Shown here: piece after piece, positions 12,004 to 22,755 of the stretch
How positions within the stretch are numbered: the first letter of the stretch is position 1
Layout of the letters: each line of letters opens with the position of its first letter
Assembly: GCF_010015445.1 (NCBI RefSeq)
Contig: NC_053132.1
Coordinates: 32,419,001-32,483,000, forward strand
Origin: Perca fluviatilis
Lineage: Eukaryota; Chordata; Actinopteri; Perciformes; Percidae
DNA: 64,000 nucleotides
Reading direction: 5' to 3'
The notes under the pieces: generated by a model
The model's database searches: none
What the model saw: only the letters and a program-made list of their open reading frames with translations
What the model was told of the DNA's origin: nothing
Translations under genes and position numbers: made by a program

Positions 12004-12390
12004 ATTCATTCATTCATTTCATTTATTGGTATAGCACAAGTAAACACAACAGAAGTTGACCACTGTGCTTCACATAACAAGAGTCAGGAAAGAGAATAAA
12101 ACATCCTTCAGACAGCAGAAAACATAAATAAAAATAAGAATTTAGAGAAATGCATGCTCCAAGAGATAAAACTTTAGTTTGAGTTTAAACTCATATAAAG
12201 AGGACAGCGATCTCAAGGAGACGGGGAGGCTATTTCAAAGCCTAGGACCAACAACAGCGAAGGCACGGTCTCCTTTTGACTTTAGACGCAAGCGTGGCTT
12301 GGACAGATTATAGTTGCTCGCGGAGTTGGTCGTGACATGGGTCAGAGGGTATATGAGGTCATAAATGATGAACCAATCAATCGGCTCTGC
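12004..12390 (-). mobile_element. L2-clade LINE, 3' end only
   Basis: On the minus strand the frame reads KPRLRLKSKGDRAFAVVGPR followed by LWNSLPVSLRSLSSLYEFK, the conserved C-terminus of L2/CR1-type reverse transcriptases. It runs into a 3' UTR and a short TGAA repeat tail at 12004-12020. It is strongly 5'-truncated, as expected of LINE insertions, and encodes no catalytic residues. Confidence 0.8.
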
Positions 12391-13149
12391 TCCTATAGCA
12401 CCTTGGTGTGTATATATATATATATAACACCTTTGGCTGGAAGGCCCGTGTTGAAAGTGTGTCTTATCATTAAGAGCAGACACTTACAGTGAATCAGAGG
12501 GTTTATGTTATACAAGGCTGCATTACAGAGCATTTTAATATGTCAGCAATATCTAAAAACATCTAATTTAAAGCTTACTTGTAAGGGGAGCACAGAGAAT
12601 ATGGTCTGATCTATCTTTATTCTCCATGCCAAGTAGCTCTTATCCTCTGTCGGAAGAAATGGGTACCCTAATGTAAACTAAATAATTCTAAACTATAGCC
12701 CTAATAAAACTTTAAATAATGTTGCTTGAGGCTGCAGGGAATAGCTTCATGATATGATGCATATAGGGTTGTGTGTTGCTCACTGTTTGTGAAAGATGAG
12801 CAATAGATTGTGGCTGTGTGATGTGCTTCAATCTGACTACATATCACTTTGTTTATTTTTTTTATCGTAAGTATGTCATCTGTATGATAAAACAATATGT
12901 CAAGCGTTATTTGTGAAGCATTTGAACTCAAGGCAAATATCCCTCTGGGGACAATAAAGTAGGCCTATAGCTTGCAAAATGGTCCCTATGATATGTGAAA
13001 ATGAAAACCTTGTCGTAGGACTATAGCAAACACATCGTTGGAAAGGTCTCAACCTGGAGAGTAACATATGTCAGTCTGGAGAGCATACATTACTCCTGCT
13101 TTAAAATATTGACCTCTGAACCTTGAACCCAGTCCATGTTTGAAGGCTT
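12391..13149. other. Spacer of the inverted repeat, no gene recognised
   Basis: AT-rich. Contains a short (TA)n at 12412-12424. No coding signal seen. Confidence 0.5.
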
Positions 13150-13942
13150 GTCATTTAGCAACAGAAGGTGCTACGCACATAAAACCAGCTGTTATAGAAA
13201 GCTCTGGACCTCAGCTATCATGTAGACATGGTCTCCAAAGTTTATCCACTGTAAGCACTGTCAAATATGGTAATAAGCTATTTTCACCTATTTAATGATT
13301 CTATTTTTAAAATCGGATGACACCAGTGTGTTCCCCATCCCAAAAAACCCCAGGGTGTATCCACAATTCTACACTACCAACTTCTACTTATCAGAAATAT
13401 ACCAATATATTTAAAAACTACAACTCCCACTATAGACGCGGCCCAGAATCTGTTACAAAGCTTGAGCACTTGTAGTTCTTCCGGGGTGGGTGGGAGGACG
13501 TGTTCGGCTCATTGACATATACATGGTTCGGCTCCTGTTTCTGCTGTCTGCCGTGAGTGGTCTTCATTCCATTTCAGATTGATGCCGCCCACCGGCCGGC
13601 TGAGCAAACAGTACATGAGACAAATACATGAAACTGTATTTTATTATTGATGCTATCTTTATTGTTTAACTCCTCAAATACAACGTTAGACAAAAACATC
13701 AATATTACGAATATTATGTATTTGTATCTTTTCTATCCGCGAGCGGTAATTACGACGTCACTTCCGGAGTCTTCAGCTGATTTTTTTTAAACGTTATTAC
13801 GATGCATAACTTACTGGAACAAAACTGAGCAACGTGTTGTTGCTGGTGACAAAACTACTGATTATATATATTTATTACATGACTTGCTTATATTCTAATG
13901 TACAATGCGGTCTGTTATTTTCTTGATAACAGACCGTTGCTA
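13150..13942. repeat. Right arm of the ~780-bp inverted repeat
   Basis: Reverse complement of 10382-11154. It carries a small insertion near 13505-13535 (repeated GTTCGGCTC words) that the left arm lacks. Confidence 0.93.
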
Positions 13943-14230
13943 AGTATAACACACCGTTGCCATGCATAGCAGAGCGTTGCCATGGACGCAGTTCTGTTCC
14001 CTCTGGAGGAGAGCTATCAATAAATCCGCTAGAAGAAGATTGGCGTCGGGGTCCTGATCACCCCGTCGTTGTTGTAGTCGCTATAACAACGCGCCTCATT
14101 GATCCCTTCGTACATTGAAGCAATACTGGCGTTATAGACCCGCCGATCGCTGTCTGATTCTGTGAATGAATGCCCGCATTGCATCTTGGGACATCGGCTT
14201 TGAATGCGCCCAGCTCGGCTCATTTCGTAG
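13943..14230. repeat. Continuation of the right-arm repeat family
   Basis: ACACACCGTTGCCATGCATA, the GTTGCCATGGAC word and GAGCTATCAATNAATCCGCT are shared with 17380-17460. The left arm lacks this part, so the right copy extends further than the left one. Confidence 0.7.
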
Positions 14231-15158
14231 CCTACTGTTCTGTCTTATTTACTGTAATATTTCACCGGTAATAAGACCAAAATAATATTATTAAAATAAA
14301 GAAATGCATACCATGATAACAGCTAAATACATGTTGAAAGATGTAGCGTACTAGTTTTAAAAATATCAATAAACAACAAAGCAATCCAGCTTCCCTGGCT
14401 GAAATAGACCGAAATAATAACATTAAAAGAAATACATATAAAACGTGATAAGATCTGGTGAATAAATGTTGATTAAAACAGCGATTATTGGGCTAAAAAT
14501 ACCAATAATATCAAAGCTGTATCCAGCTTCTCTGCTGCAGCCCGACTGGCAGAAAGTTTCGTGCTGTGATTACGTAAGATGCTTCTCATTGAAATACATT
14601 AATATAAAAAACGTGACCCCAACACGTAAATCTTCAAAATAACGTGAGGGTATCACGTTCTAATAGATTTAATTTCGTAATGCCATCACGAACTGACATG
14701 AGACTGGGTTGTGTATTACTACCCCAACTCCTTGGCTCTGAGTCATTCACTGCGGTGCAAGTTGGCGTAGTGATACTTGGCCAAGCGCGCTTGAAAAAAA
14801 GTGCAAAAGAAATAAATCAACTAAAATAATTAAAGATGGTTTGTTCTCTGACCAGTCTGCCATTGTTAGAACCACTATAGAAACACATGTGTATAGGAAT
14901 ATACTGCCCTTCCATCAAGGCTTTATTCATCCAGAATAAAGTGGAAATCCAGGCTTAATCTGCTATCTAGGTTTTGTAAAATAGCCTGCTGGATTTATAA
15001 ATTCTGCTTTTGTGAAATAGCCCCCTGATTGATAGGTGATAGCGGAGGTAAAAGCCTGTGTCGCAGCAATACATTTTGAAAGGGCAACAGCCAATGGGGA
15101 AACACCAACACTGATGTCATCGCACTAACTCCCACCATTTTTCAGTTTTATTCAAACA
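14231..15158. other. Repeat-like, unassigned
   Basis: A block near 14580-14690 (CACGTAAATCTTC, then CGTGAGGGTATCACGTTC) is composed like a dispersed fish repeat, but no termini could be fixed. No gene recognised. Confidence 0.35.
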
Positions 15159-16490
15159 TACACTACTGGTCAAAAGTTTTAGAACACCCCAATTTTTTAA
15201 TTGAAATTTTAGCAATTCAAGTCCAATGAATAGCTTGAAATGGTACAAAGGTAAGTGGTGAACTGCCAGAGGTTAAAAAAAAAAGTAAGGTTACCCAAAA
15301 CTGAAAAATAATGTACATTTCAATATTTTACAAAAAGGCCTTTTTCAGGGAACAAGAAATGGGTAAACAATGTAAAGCTGTTCTGCAGCAATGGAGGTTG
15401 ATCAAGCTTTGAAAGGTGGTGCTACCAATTCCCACAGGTGTTCCAACTTTTCTGGATTACTTACACCCCCCTCTGTTTGTATAAAAGTATTGTTGGAACA
15501 CACCGTGGTACCATACCCTCGTGATCATTATATGAACAGTATTGTACTGCAGAAAGTAGTGTGTTGCCATAGAAATGGCGGGAAAAGGCAATTAACAATG
15601 GAAGAGAGACAGACCATCATAACACTTAAGAATGTTGGTCTTTCCTACAGAGAAATTGCGAAGAAAGTCAAGGTGTCAGTAAGTACAGTATTCTTCACAA
15701 TCAAAAGGCACTTAGAAACTGGGGGAAACTCTGACAGGAAGAGGTCTGGCAGACCCAAAGCCACAACAGAATCAGAAGACAAGTTTCTGAGAGTCAACAG
15801 CTTGCGTGATAGGCGGCTCACAGGACAACAGCTTCAAGCACAGTTTAATAGTGGTCGTAATTAGCAAGTCTTAGTTTCAACTGTAAAGAGAAGACTTTGA
15901 GCTGCAGGTTTGATAGGTCGAGTTGCAGCAAGAAAGCCATTGCTAAGACGTCAGAATAAGAAAAAGAGGCTTGCCTGGGCCAAGAAACACTGCCAATGGA
16001 CTACTGAAGACTGGAAGAAGGTTCTATGGACTGATGAATCAAAATTTTAAATCTTCGGTCCATCACCCAGGATTTTTGTACACCGTCAAGTAGGCGAAAG
16101 GATGGTTCCTCAGTGTGTGACATCAACTGTCAAACATGGAGGAGGAGCTGTTTTGCTGGATCCAGGGTCGGTGATTTGTACAGAGTGAAAGGCACCCTGA
16201 ACCAAAACGGCTACCACAGCATTTTGCAGCACCATGCAGTACCCTCTGGTATGCGCCTAGTTGGTCAGGGGTTCATCCTACATCAAGATAATGACCCAAA
16301 AGGTAAGTCCAAGCTATGCCAGAACTACCTTAGCAAAAAAAGAACAAGATGGTAAGCTTAAAGGGAAACTTCACCGATTAGCATTAAGCTTTGTATCAGT
16401 AGAAACCTGGTAGTATTTTTGAATGACCATGCTTCCCTCCCTCATGTCCCCTGAGAGGGGAGATCTCTGTATTGTGGGTCTGGAAAAAAG

Positions 16491-16531
16491 CCTCAGATGA
16501 CGCAAAATGACGATTTTTGCGTCATCTGAGG
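16491..16531. repeat. 17-bp perfect inverted repeat (hairpin)
   Basis: CCTCAGATGACGCAAAA at 16491-16507 pairs with 16515-16531 across a 7-nt loop. A transcript would fold into a stable stem. Confidence 0.95.
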
Positions 16532-17308
16532 TTTTTTTGCCCAGAGGCAAAAGACTACAGCCTGTATTAGGAGCCACTTCCGCATAGCCCAAAGGGGGTT
16601 GGACTGTCGGCTTTTTCCGGATATTGCCGAAGAAAAAACGAGTGTCAGCCATCTTGAATCCTCGCTCAGCACGAGCAGAAACTGTTCATCCCGACGGAAA
16701 TTTTAGAACAACAATTATGTGCATTCAAACTACCACATACGTGTACCACCGGGATACATTGGAACACATCGGAGAATACGCAGGACACTTTATTACAGAC
16801 GTAATACTCCACACACTACGCGAGCTTTGCCTGCACGGAGACCAGCGGTGGTGCTCGATTCCTGTGGCCGGTAAAGTGACCTCATCAGCGGGGAGCGTTG
16901 AACGAGTGTGCCGGTGGAAAGCTAACGCTAGCCGGCCACCTGTTCACAAATCCTGCTTGCAAGTATCCGCTCATTAAACAAACTGGACTACATCCAACTT
17001 CAACGAAACTCCCAACGTGAGTTCAGAGACTGCTGTGCTGTGTTTTTGTTGTTGTGGAAATATTGCTGTGGACAATCCAGCCTGCTGCTCTGTCACCGGG
17101 TAAGACTACTAGTGTTACCCCGGACTGCCTGTTGCAGAAATGGGGTGATTTGTATCCAACTAACTGCTAACTGCTGGTGGAGTTTTTGACTGTAAAATGC
17201 CGACAATTCTAGCTACATCCCACGCAAATGTACGGCTGTTTTTATACTCGATGTTTATACCACAGCCCACCAAAAGCTAATGCTAGTAGCTATGTGTTAG
17301 CCTTCTTT

Positions 17309-17475
17309 TATTACATGGCTTGGTTGAATTCTAATGTAGAATGCGGTCTGTTATTTCTTGATAACAGACCGTTGCTAAGGATAACACACCGTTGCCATGC
17401 ATAGCAGAGCGTTGCCATGGACACAGTTCTGTTCACTCTGGAGCTATCAATCAATCCGCTGAAAGAAGTCCGGAT
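17309..17475. repeat. Copy of the hairpin-bearing repeat module of 13873-14040
   Basis: Shares TTACATG, AATGCGGTCTGTTAT, ATAACAGACCGTTGCTAAG, the ACACACCGTTGCC and GTTGCCATGGAC words, and GAGCTATCAATCAATCCGCT in order with 13873-14040. The 11-bp stem lies at 17344-17371. Confidence 0.9.
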
Positions 17476-18339
17476 AATGTATCAGCTGTGGCCAAAAAAA
17501 AGCATGTTTTAAATGTGTAACACCACTTGAGCCACGGTGAAACGTTTTTTCGTGTATATGGTTGAAATGACAATAAAACACACTTGTTGAGTTGATCGTC
17601 TCACTGTCTGTCTGTAAAGGGTAGGCGTGGCTTGGGTGTGGCCTCATACAGCAGCAAAGCAAGTGCATTCTGGGATTTGGTGTCTTTCATCCATATGAGC
17701 CAAAAACACATTTTCTGGCTTATCTCGGCCTAGAAGGCACCAATTTCAATTTTCTTTTCACATTTCTACTACATTAGTGACCCAATTTAAAGATATATTC
17801 AGCTTTCCAGCGGTGAAATTTCCCTTTAAAAACATGGAGTGGCTAGCACAGTCACCAGACTTAAACCCCACTGAGCTGGTTTGGGATGAACTGGACAGAA
17901 AAGTGAAGCAAAGCAACCTACAAGTGCCACACATTTATGGGAACTTCTGCAACAGCGTTGGGAAGAACTTCCTGAAGAATATTTGATTTCCATTGTAGAA
18001 AGAATGCCACGAGTGTGTTCAGCTGTTATATCTGCAAAGGGGACTACTTTGATGAGTCAAAAATTTAGAATACATTTTGGTTTATAAACTGATTCCATGA
18101 TTTCTTTTTTAACTTAAAGTGTTCATTTGTTCTATTCTTTCATTTCAGAGTACAATAAGACATTGAACTGCATGAATTTCAATAAAAACCTGGAAAAATT
18201 GGGGTGTTCTAAAACTTTTGACCGGTAGTGTACCTGGTCACATCTACAAGCTAATCTCATGGATCTGAGGCCTGTACTACAAAGCAAGTTCAACATACCC
18301 AGGATATATTTTCGTTATCCGGCTTCACTAACCCTATCA

Positions 18340-18510
18340 ACAGTTTTGGGGAGTAACTAGTTTCATGTAATGACGTTACGTAATTTAATTACAAGATAAA
18401 GTAACTGGACTCCGTTACTGTTACTGGGACAAGATGTGTAATTAAATTACAGTTACCTGAAAATGTTCATGATTACATTGGGGGTAACATCTGAATATTT
18501 TCTGTAAAAA
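18340..18510. repeat. Dispersed GTAACTAG/TTACGTAATTTAATTAC repeat
   Basis: GGGGAGTAACTAG, TTACGTAATTTAATTAC and the partly complementary GTAATTAAATTACAGTTAC have the appearance of a widespread teleost non-autonomous repeat. Boundaries are approximate. Confidence 0.4.
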
Positions 18511-18873
18511 GCTAGGCTATATGTTGAATAATATACATTTTGTTGCTTTGCATGTTGGTACAGTAACCTATTTTATCCAACATGGAAGTCTACTGGCAGC
18601 AGAGCAGTAACACAGTTGCAGCTGCTGAATGTAGGAAGAAAAGCTGTCAAAAAATCACCAACTGTGTGAATGTGCAAATTAATAGGCTTATAATATCACT
18701 GTTTAATGGAAAGTAGCAGCATGAACATCTGAAAATAGAACATTGTATCAGGTGCACAGCAGTGATATAAAAGAAAAAAAAACTCTTGGCACTCACATTC
18801 CTTTTTTGTCCAGAATAAAGGGTAGATCTGACTATATTTACATTTGTGTATTCCATTAATAATGTGTTGCTTA

Positions 18874-19229
18874 CGCCGCCTTCACACTGGCAGTTGAAAT
18901 CATCTCCGATACGGCTTCGAAATGACCGGAAGTCATTCATTTCCTATGGAGATTCTCAGACCGCATGCGAATGGCTCCGAACAGGGTCCGAGCGAGTGCG
19001 GTGCGAAAAAAATCGTGTCAGTTGGTCATCCGGATGCGTTCAAAAAATGTAACTCTTGCGAAAAGCTACGGACAGAGAGAATCGGACATTCAGACACTTA
19101 TCAGTCCTTCTAGTTGTTCTGCCATTTTTGTAAATCGCTTCCGAAGCTTTTCAACGGTGTAGTACGACGTCCGCTGGGGGCGTATTGCGTATTACGGAGC
19201 TGATTTCAACTGCCAGTGTGAAGGCGGCA
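18874..19229. mobile_element. 356-bp MITE, Harbinger-like, TTA target duplication
   Basis: A 28-bp terminal inverted repeat is perfect apart from the outermost base. It begins GCCGCCTTCACACTGG at 18875 and mirrors 19201-19228. TTA flanks both sides (18871-18873, 19230-19232). A 3-bp TTA target suggests the PIF/Harbinger superfamily. No coding capacity. Confidence 0.9.
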
Positions 19230-20252
19230 TTAGAGTGGGGTTTTATACATAGTGTGTATGACAATTTTAATCTTATTCTTTCAGATGCAACCGGCGGGGA
19301 GCAAATAAAAGAACAAAGAATTCAAAGCAGTAGTAGGCTTACTATTATTTCTTAATGTACAACACGTACAAGGCTTTAGTTCTTCAATCAGTCTCTGTTG
19401 TAGGATGATATCAGTAGGCTATACGTACAGTGAAATGGCTGTGACATGCATTCAGTCTGTAAGCGCACAATTCTGATGTGTTACACTGGCAACATATGGC
19501 TGAAGAAGCTGACACAGATAAGTCAGTCCCTCCAATGAGACTTTTATATGGGTTGATCTGTTATCTTAAACATAACCTGCTCCGGGGCAGGGTAGGTGTG
19601 CAGCATAAATTACAATCTACCCCCGGTAAGAAGTGAACCACCGTTGTAATACAGAAAACCCAGGGTTTAACCTGAAGTTACCTTGCTAACTCCAAATCCT
19701 GCTTCATAGTACATTCTTCAGGGAAGCTGTTTAAATTTGATGATTGTTTGGTGAAACTCCTGTGGTGATGGCACCAAAAATACGATATCTCTAAATGATG
19801 ACAATCACCTGCTGTGCCTTGGCTTAATGGTGAACAGTGCAATAGCTTATATCACTGTCCCTCTCTATTAGAAAACACAAACAATTGTCTTAATCAACAG
19901 AAACAAACTGGCACCACTAGGGGACACAACAATGGCAAAGCTCAGGCTTCCTAACTACCCACTCAGCTTAAAATGGCTCCATTGCTACACTGATATGTTG
20001 ATGTAAATTAGCAAATTTTAGATTATAATTACACCTTGCCTCCTCAGAGGCAGAGTCGGTTAGAGTGGAGCCTTATGGAATAATTGGGGAGGCAAATAAG
20101 AGTGAAGCCATGAACTGGAGACATTCAAAAAAATTCCCTTGCTGGTAACACTGGGCTACCTGTGCTGCTGGAAGCTTCAAGAACAGGTGATTAGGCAAGT
20201 AGGTGTCATTAAAACACCATTAGCACAAAACCCAACCCCCTGTGCTCAACAC

Positions 20253-20286
<34 letters not shown>

Positions 20287-22305
20287 TATGTGTGGTGAGT
20301 ATCTAATGACTCATTTAGACCTCTACCTCTGGGAATGTGACAGTAAAGACCCTCTTGCGGCTGGCTCACTAAGTGCCTGCTTATTAATTAAACACAGCTG
20401 AGACTCAGGGGACGGCAGCAGTCCTTCGAATCAGCTTGTCAAGTTTCACTGTGTGTGGGGCTTAGTGAACAGGGTCCTTCTGCAAGTGCAGGCCAGCTGG
20501 AACCCCTGGCAGACATTTTGGTTCCATGCATCAGAAATAATTACAAGAAAGGCCAAAACAAACCCCACAGACATTGACATGTGGTCAGACTTGGATAGTT
20601 TGTCTACTATTTGAGGTATAAAGAAATCAAAACAACCATGGGTGTGTAGGTATCCCAGGGAATTATGTGAGGTGCAGTCCTAGATTACAGATTTCAGCCA
20701 CATCTGAGAGAATTGAATCAGTCAAGTGGTGCTGTTAGTGCCAACTATCATTCTACCATTAAAAGCTATTTTCCCCTGCCTAGTAATTTTCCTCCAAATG
20801 TGCTGTTCTAATTATGAATTAAACTCAAATAAGCTTGGGAAATGAACCCAGTTTTATTCCTTTCTGAGGCCGTACCCTTTTCGCCTTGTGTGCCTCCGTT
20901 GCTGCAGTAGTACACAACAATCTAAAAAGGCTTTTTTTCAGTGTCCTGAGCTGGACTTCCATAGGTGTTTAAGGGAGTACCACTTTGTATTATTGTGTAA
21001 TTCACAGAGATAGACCTCTAGCTTGTGGCTGCATCAACTTTGATTGAACTTTATACAGCTTTGTTTAATGCCCTTGTATTGCTTTTCTATTACAGCTTTT
21101 GCTGAAATGAGACAGAATTCCATTTGCTATAATGCCCTAGCTATTGCCTTTGTTTGCATTGTGGTGGTAGCCTTGCAGAACCGTAATAGGAGATTGAGCC
21201 AGTTGCTCACAAGTCCCATTTTAGGTGAATGGAGGACAGTGCCACTGGAGCCCATTGTGGTGGATACTGAGCCCAGATGGAATCTTGACAGCAATGCCAC
21301 TGTCCTGCCCACAGTCATTAATCCTGAAAGCTGGCCCATAAACAGAGAGAAAAGTGAAGAAGTTATGTGCAGCCTTTTACATCCTCCGCTATAGCAGAAA
21401 GCCACCAAACACAATGGATCAAAACTGTGAAACAGCTCTGCTGAAGTGACAAAAACAAGCATTTTGAGAAGTCACTGGTGAAGTCAGCATTAGATTTAAA
21501 AAGTTTCTAATAAGCCTGCAACATTGGTAGATCCTATAGTTTTCCAAGAAGAAAAAAACAGTTCAGTAACAAAAGAAAACCGAAAGATGTGCCCTTAAGT
21601 TTCGCTTCACCACTTAAGTCCCTGCTGCCAGTTGAATTCCATAACATTTGTTGAAACTATGAACATGAAGTCACAGAAACACTTACATCCTATTCACAAG
21701 GTCCAATTCCGATTTAATAAAATGTAATTAGACCCATATATCAGCTTGAACACAGTCTCCAGTTGTTTTTATTATGACAGAGTAGCTGTCAAAATGCTCT
21801 TCATGCGATCTGTTGCTGATGTGAATAAACAACATACTGTAGATGATCTGTTGCTGATGTTAAGAAACAACAGACTGTAGATGATCTGTAATCTGAACAG
21901 ATTTAGTCTCTCTGACTTCTAAACGTAACTATCAGCCAACATGTGTTCTGTACAGAATAAGCCTTTAAATCAGACTAATAGCAATTAAAATCCCTCCAAT
22001 TCAAAAACAATAAAAACTTTATTTAAAATGTCATCATGTTGAGTCGATTCTGAACCAATCAGCTGTTAGATCAGCTGAGAGCCAGGCGTTTCCTGTCATG
22101 TCCTGGGTCTTGTAGTTGGGGAAAAGCAACTGCAGCGCCTGCCTCTCTCCCTTGATCTTGTGAGGTTATTGTTGCCCATGTGTGCATGACGTCAGAGCAA
22201 ATCAGTTCAAGTCGGACACAAATATGACCAGCATGCAAAGGGCGGCGATCGATTCTGCGCAGGCCTGACTCATCTCCAAAGAGCCTACTCTGTCTGAGCT
22301 CTTGG
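19230..22305. other. Mostly unique non-coding DNA (probable host intron)
   Basis: Apart from a CA repeat I see no transposon hallmarks after about 19715. A 116-codon frame at 21044-21394 (plus) shows no family motif and an antisense frame of equal length, so I do not call it a gene. AT-rich stretches such as 20340-20460 and 20670-20830 could be conserved non-coding elements, but that cannot be judged from one sequence. Confidence 0.5.
20254..20284. repeat. (CA)n microsatellite
   Basis: About 15 CA units. Confidence 0.95.
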
Positions 22306-22310
22306 CCCGC
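22306..22310 (+). repeat. Target-site duplication, left (chromovirus)
   Basis: CCCGC, repeated at 27654-27658 directly after the 3' LTR. Confidence 0.9.
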
Positions 22311-22739
22311 TGTCACGTCTGCCTCCGCTCTTATTGTGTTTTCTGTTTGTTATCATGAACTTCCTGTTTTATTTTTAGTTTGTCTTCATTCACTTCACTT
22401 GTCTTCCTGCCTTTGTTTGTTTCCCGCCGTTTTTGATTACCTGTCTCCACCCTAATGTTATTCACCTGTGTCTAGTTGTCTTCCCCTCCCCCGTGTATAT
22501 ATACTCACCTGTGTTCCCTTGTTCCCTGCCAGATTGTTGTAGCTCCATGTTGACTCACTTTCCAGCGTTCCCTTGTTTGGTTTCTCTGTGTACCCAGACC
22601 TTTTGCCTGTATTATCGACCACGTTTTCCTGCCTGTTGGACCTGTACCGTTGCCTGTGTTGTTCTTGGAGTAATAAACCAATCACCTTTTATCCTTGATT
22701 CCTGTGTCGTGCATTTGGGTCCGCCATTGTAGCCTGACA
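22311..22739 (+). repeat. 5' LTR
   Basis: Starts TGTCACGTCTGCC and ends AGCCTGACA. It contains a TATA-like GTGTATATATACTC (22493-22506) and AATAAA near 22671. Confidence 0.96.
22493..22506 (+). promoter_or_regulatory. TATA-like element in the 5' LTR
   Basis: GTGTATATATACTC in U3, conserved in the 3' LTR at about 27408-27420. Promoter role inferred from position. Confidence 0.55.
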
Positions 22740-22755
22740 GTACAATCTGGCCAAG

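Larger units (their letters stand above)
16362..17825. mobile_element. TTAA-flanked non-autonomous element (piggyBac-like) inside Tc1
   Basis: Flanked by TTAA at 16358-16361 and 17826-17829. Its inverted termini AGGGAAACTTCACCG and, on the other strand, AGGGAAATTTCACCG match at 14 of 15 positions. No transposase is visible. Deleting the element with one TTAA exactly restores the Tc1 codons KLKNMEW, which proves it is an insertion. It carries an internal hairpin (16491-16531) and a copy of the 10-14 kb repeat module (17309-17475). Confidence 0.93.
15574..18050 (+). pseudogene. Tc1-like transposase, split by an insertion and mutated
   Basis: N-terminal helix-turn-helix region LTMEERQTIITLKNVGLSYR, then REIAKKVKVSVSTVFFTIKR, then a GRPK-type AT-hook-like motif. 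Catalytic positions are visible: Asp in WTDESKF (16033-16035), Asp in HQDNDPK (16287-16289) and Glu in LNPTEL (17873-17875). Ignoring the insert and one extra A in the AAAAAAA run near 16336, 38 residues separate the second Asp and the Glu, unlike the usual 34 of Tc1. In-frame stops lie at 15862, 15898 and 16048. The known role is DDE cut-and-paste at TA sites. This copy is inactive. Confidence 0.93.
15161..18230 (+). mobile_element. Tc1/mariner element, interrupted by a TTAA element
   Basis: Inverted termini CACTACTGGTCAAAAGTTTT at 15161 and CACTACCGGTCAAAAGTTTT (reverse complement of the right end, 18230) are flanked by TA at 15159-15160 and 18231-18232. The inverted match continues through AGAACACCCCAATTTTT. 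Removing the 1,464-bp insert at 16362-17825 plus one TTAA leaves about 1.6 kb, a normal Tc1 length. The transposase is degraded. Confidence 0.96.
18273..19713. mobile_element. Candidate TIR element holding nested MITEs
   Basis: TGTACTACAAAGCAAG (18273-18288) and, on the other strand at 19712-19697, TGTACTATGAAGCAGG pair at 13 of 16 positions. The right subterminal sequence with TAACTCCAAATCCTGCTTC resembles a common fish MITE end. The interior includes the repeat at 18340-18510 and the MITE at 18874-19229. The target duplication is not clear. Confidence 0.4.

Noticed and set aside
21044..21394. 116-codon open frame with a hydrophobic stretch
   Set aside because: No family motif, no splice or promoter context, and an equally long antisense frame. 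Treated as chance.
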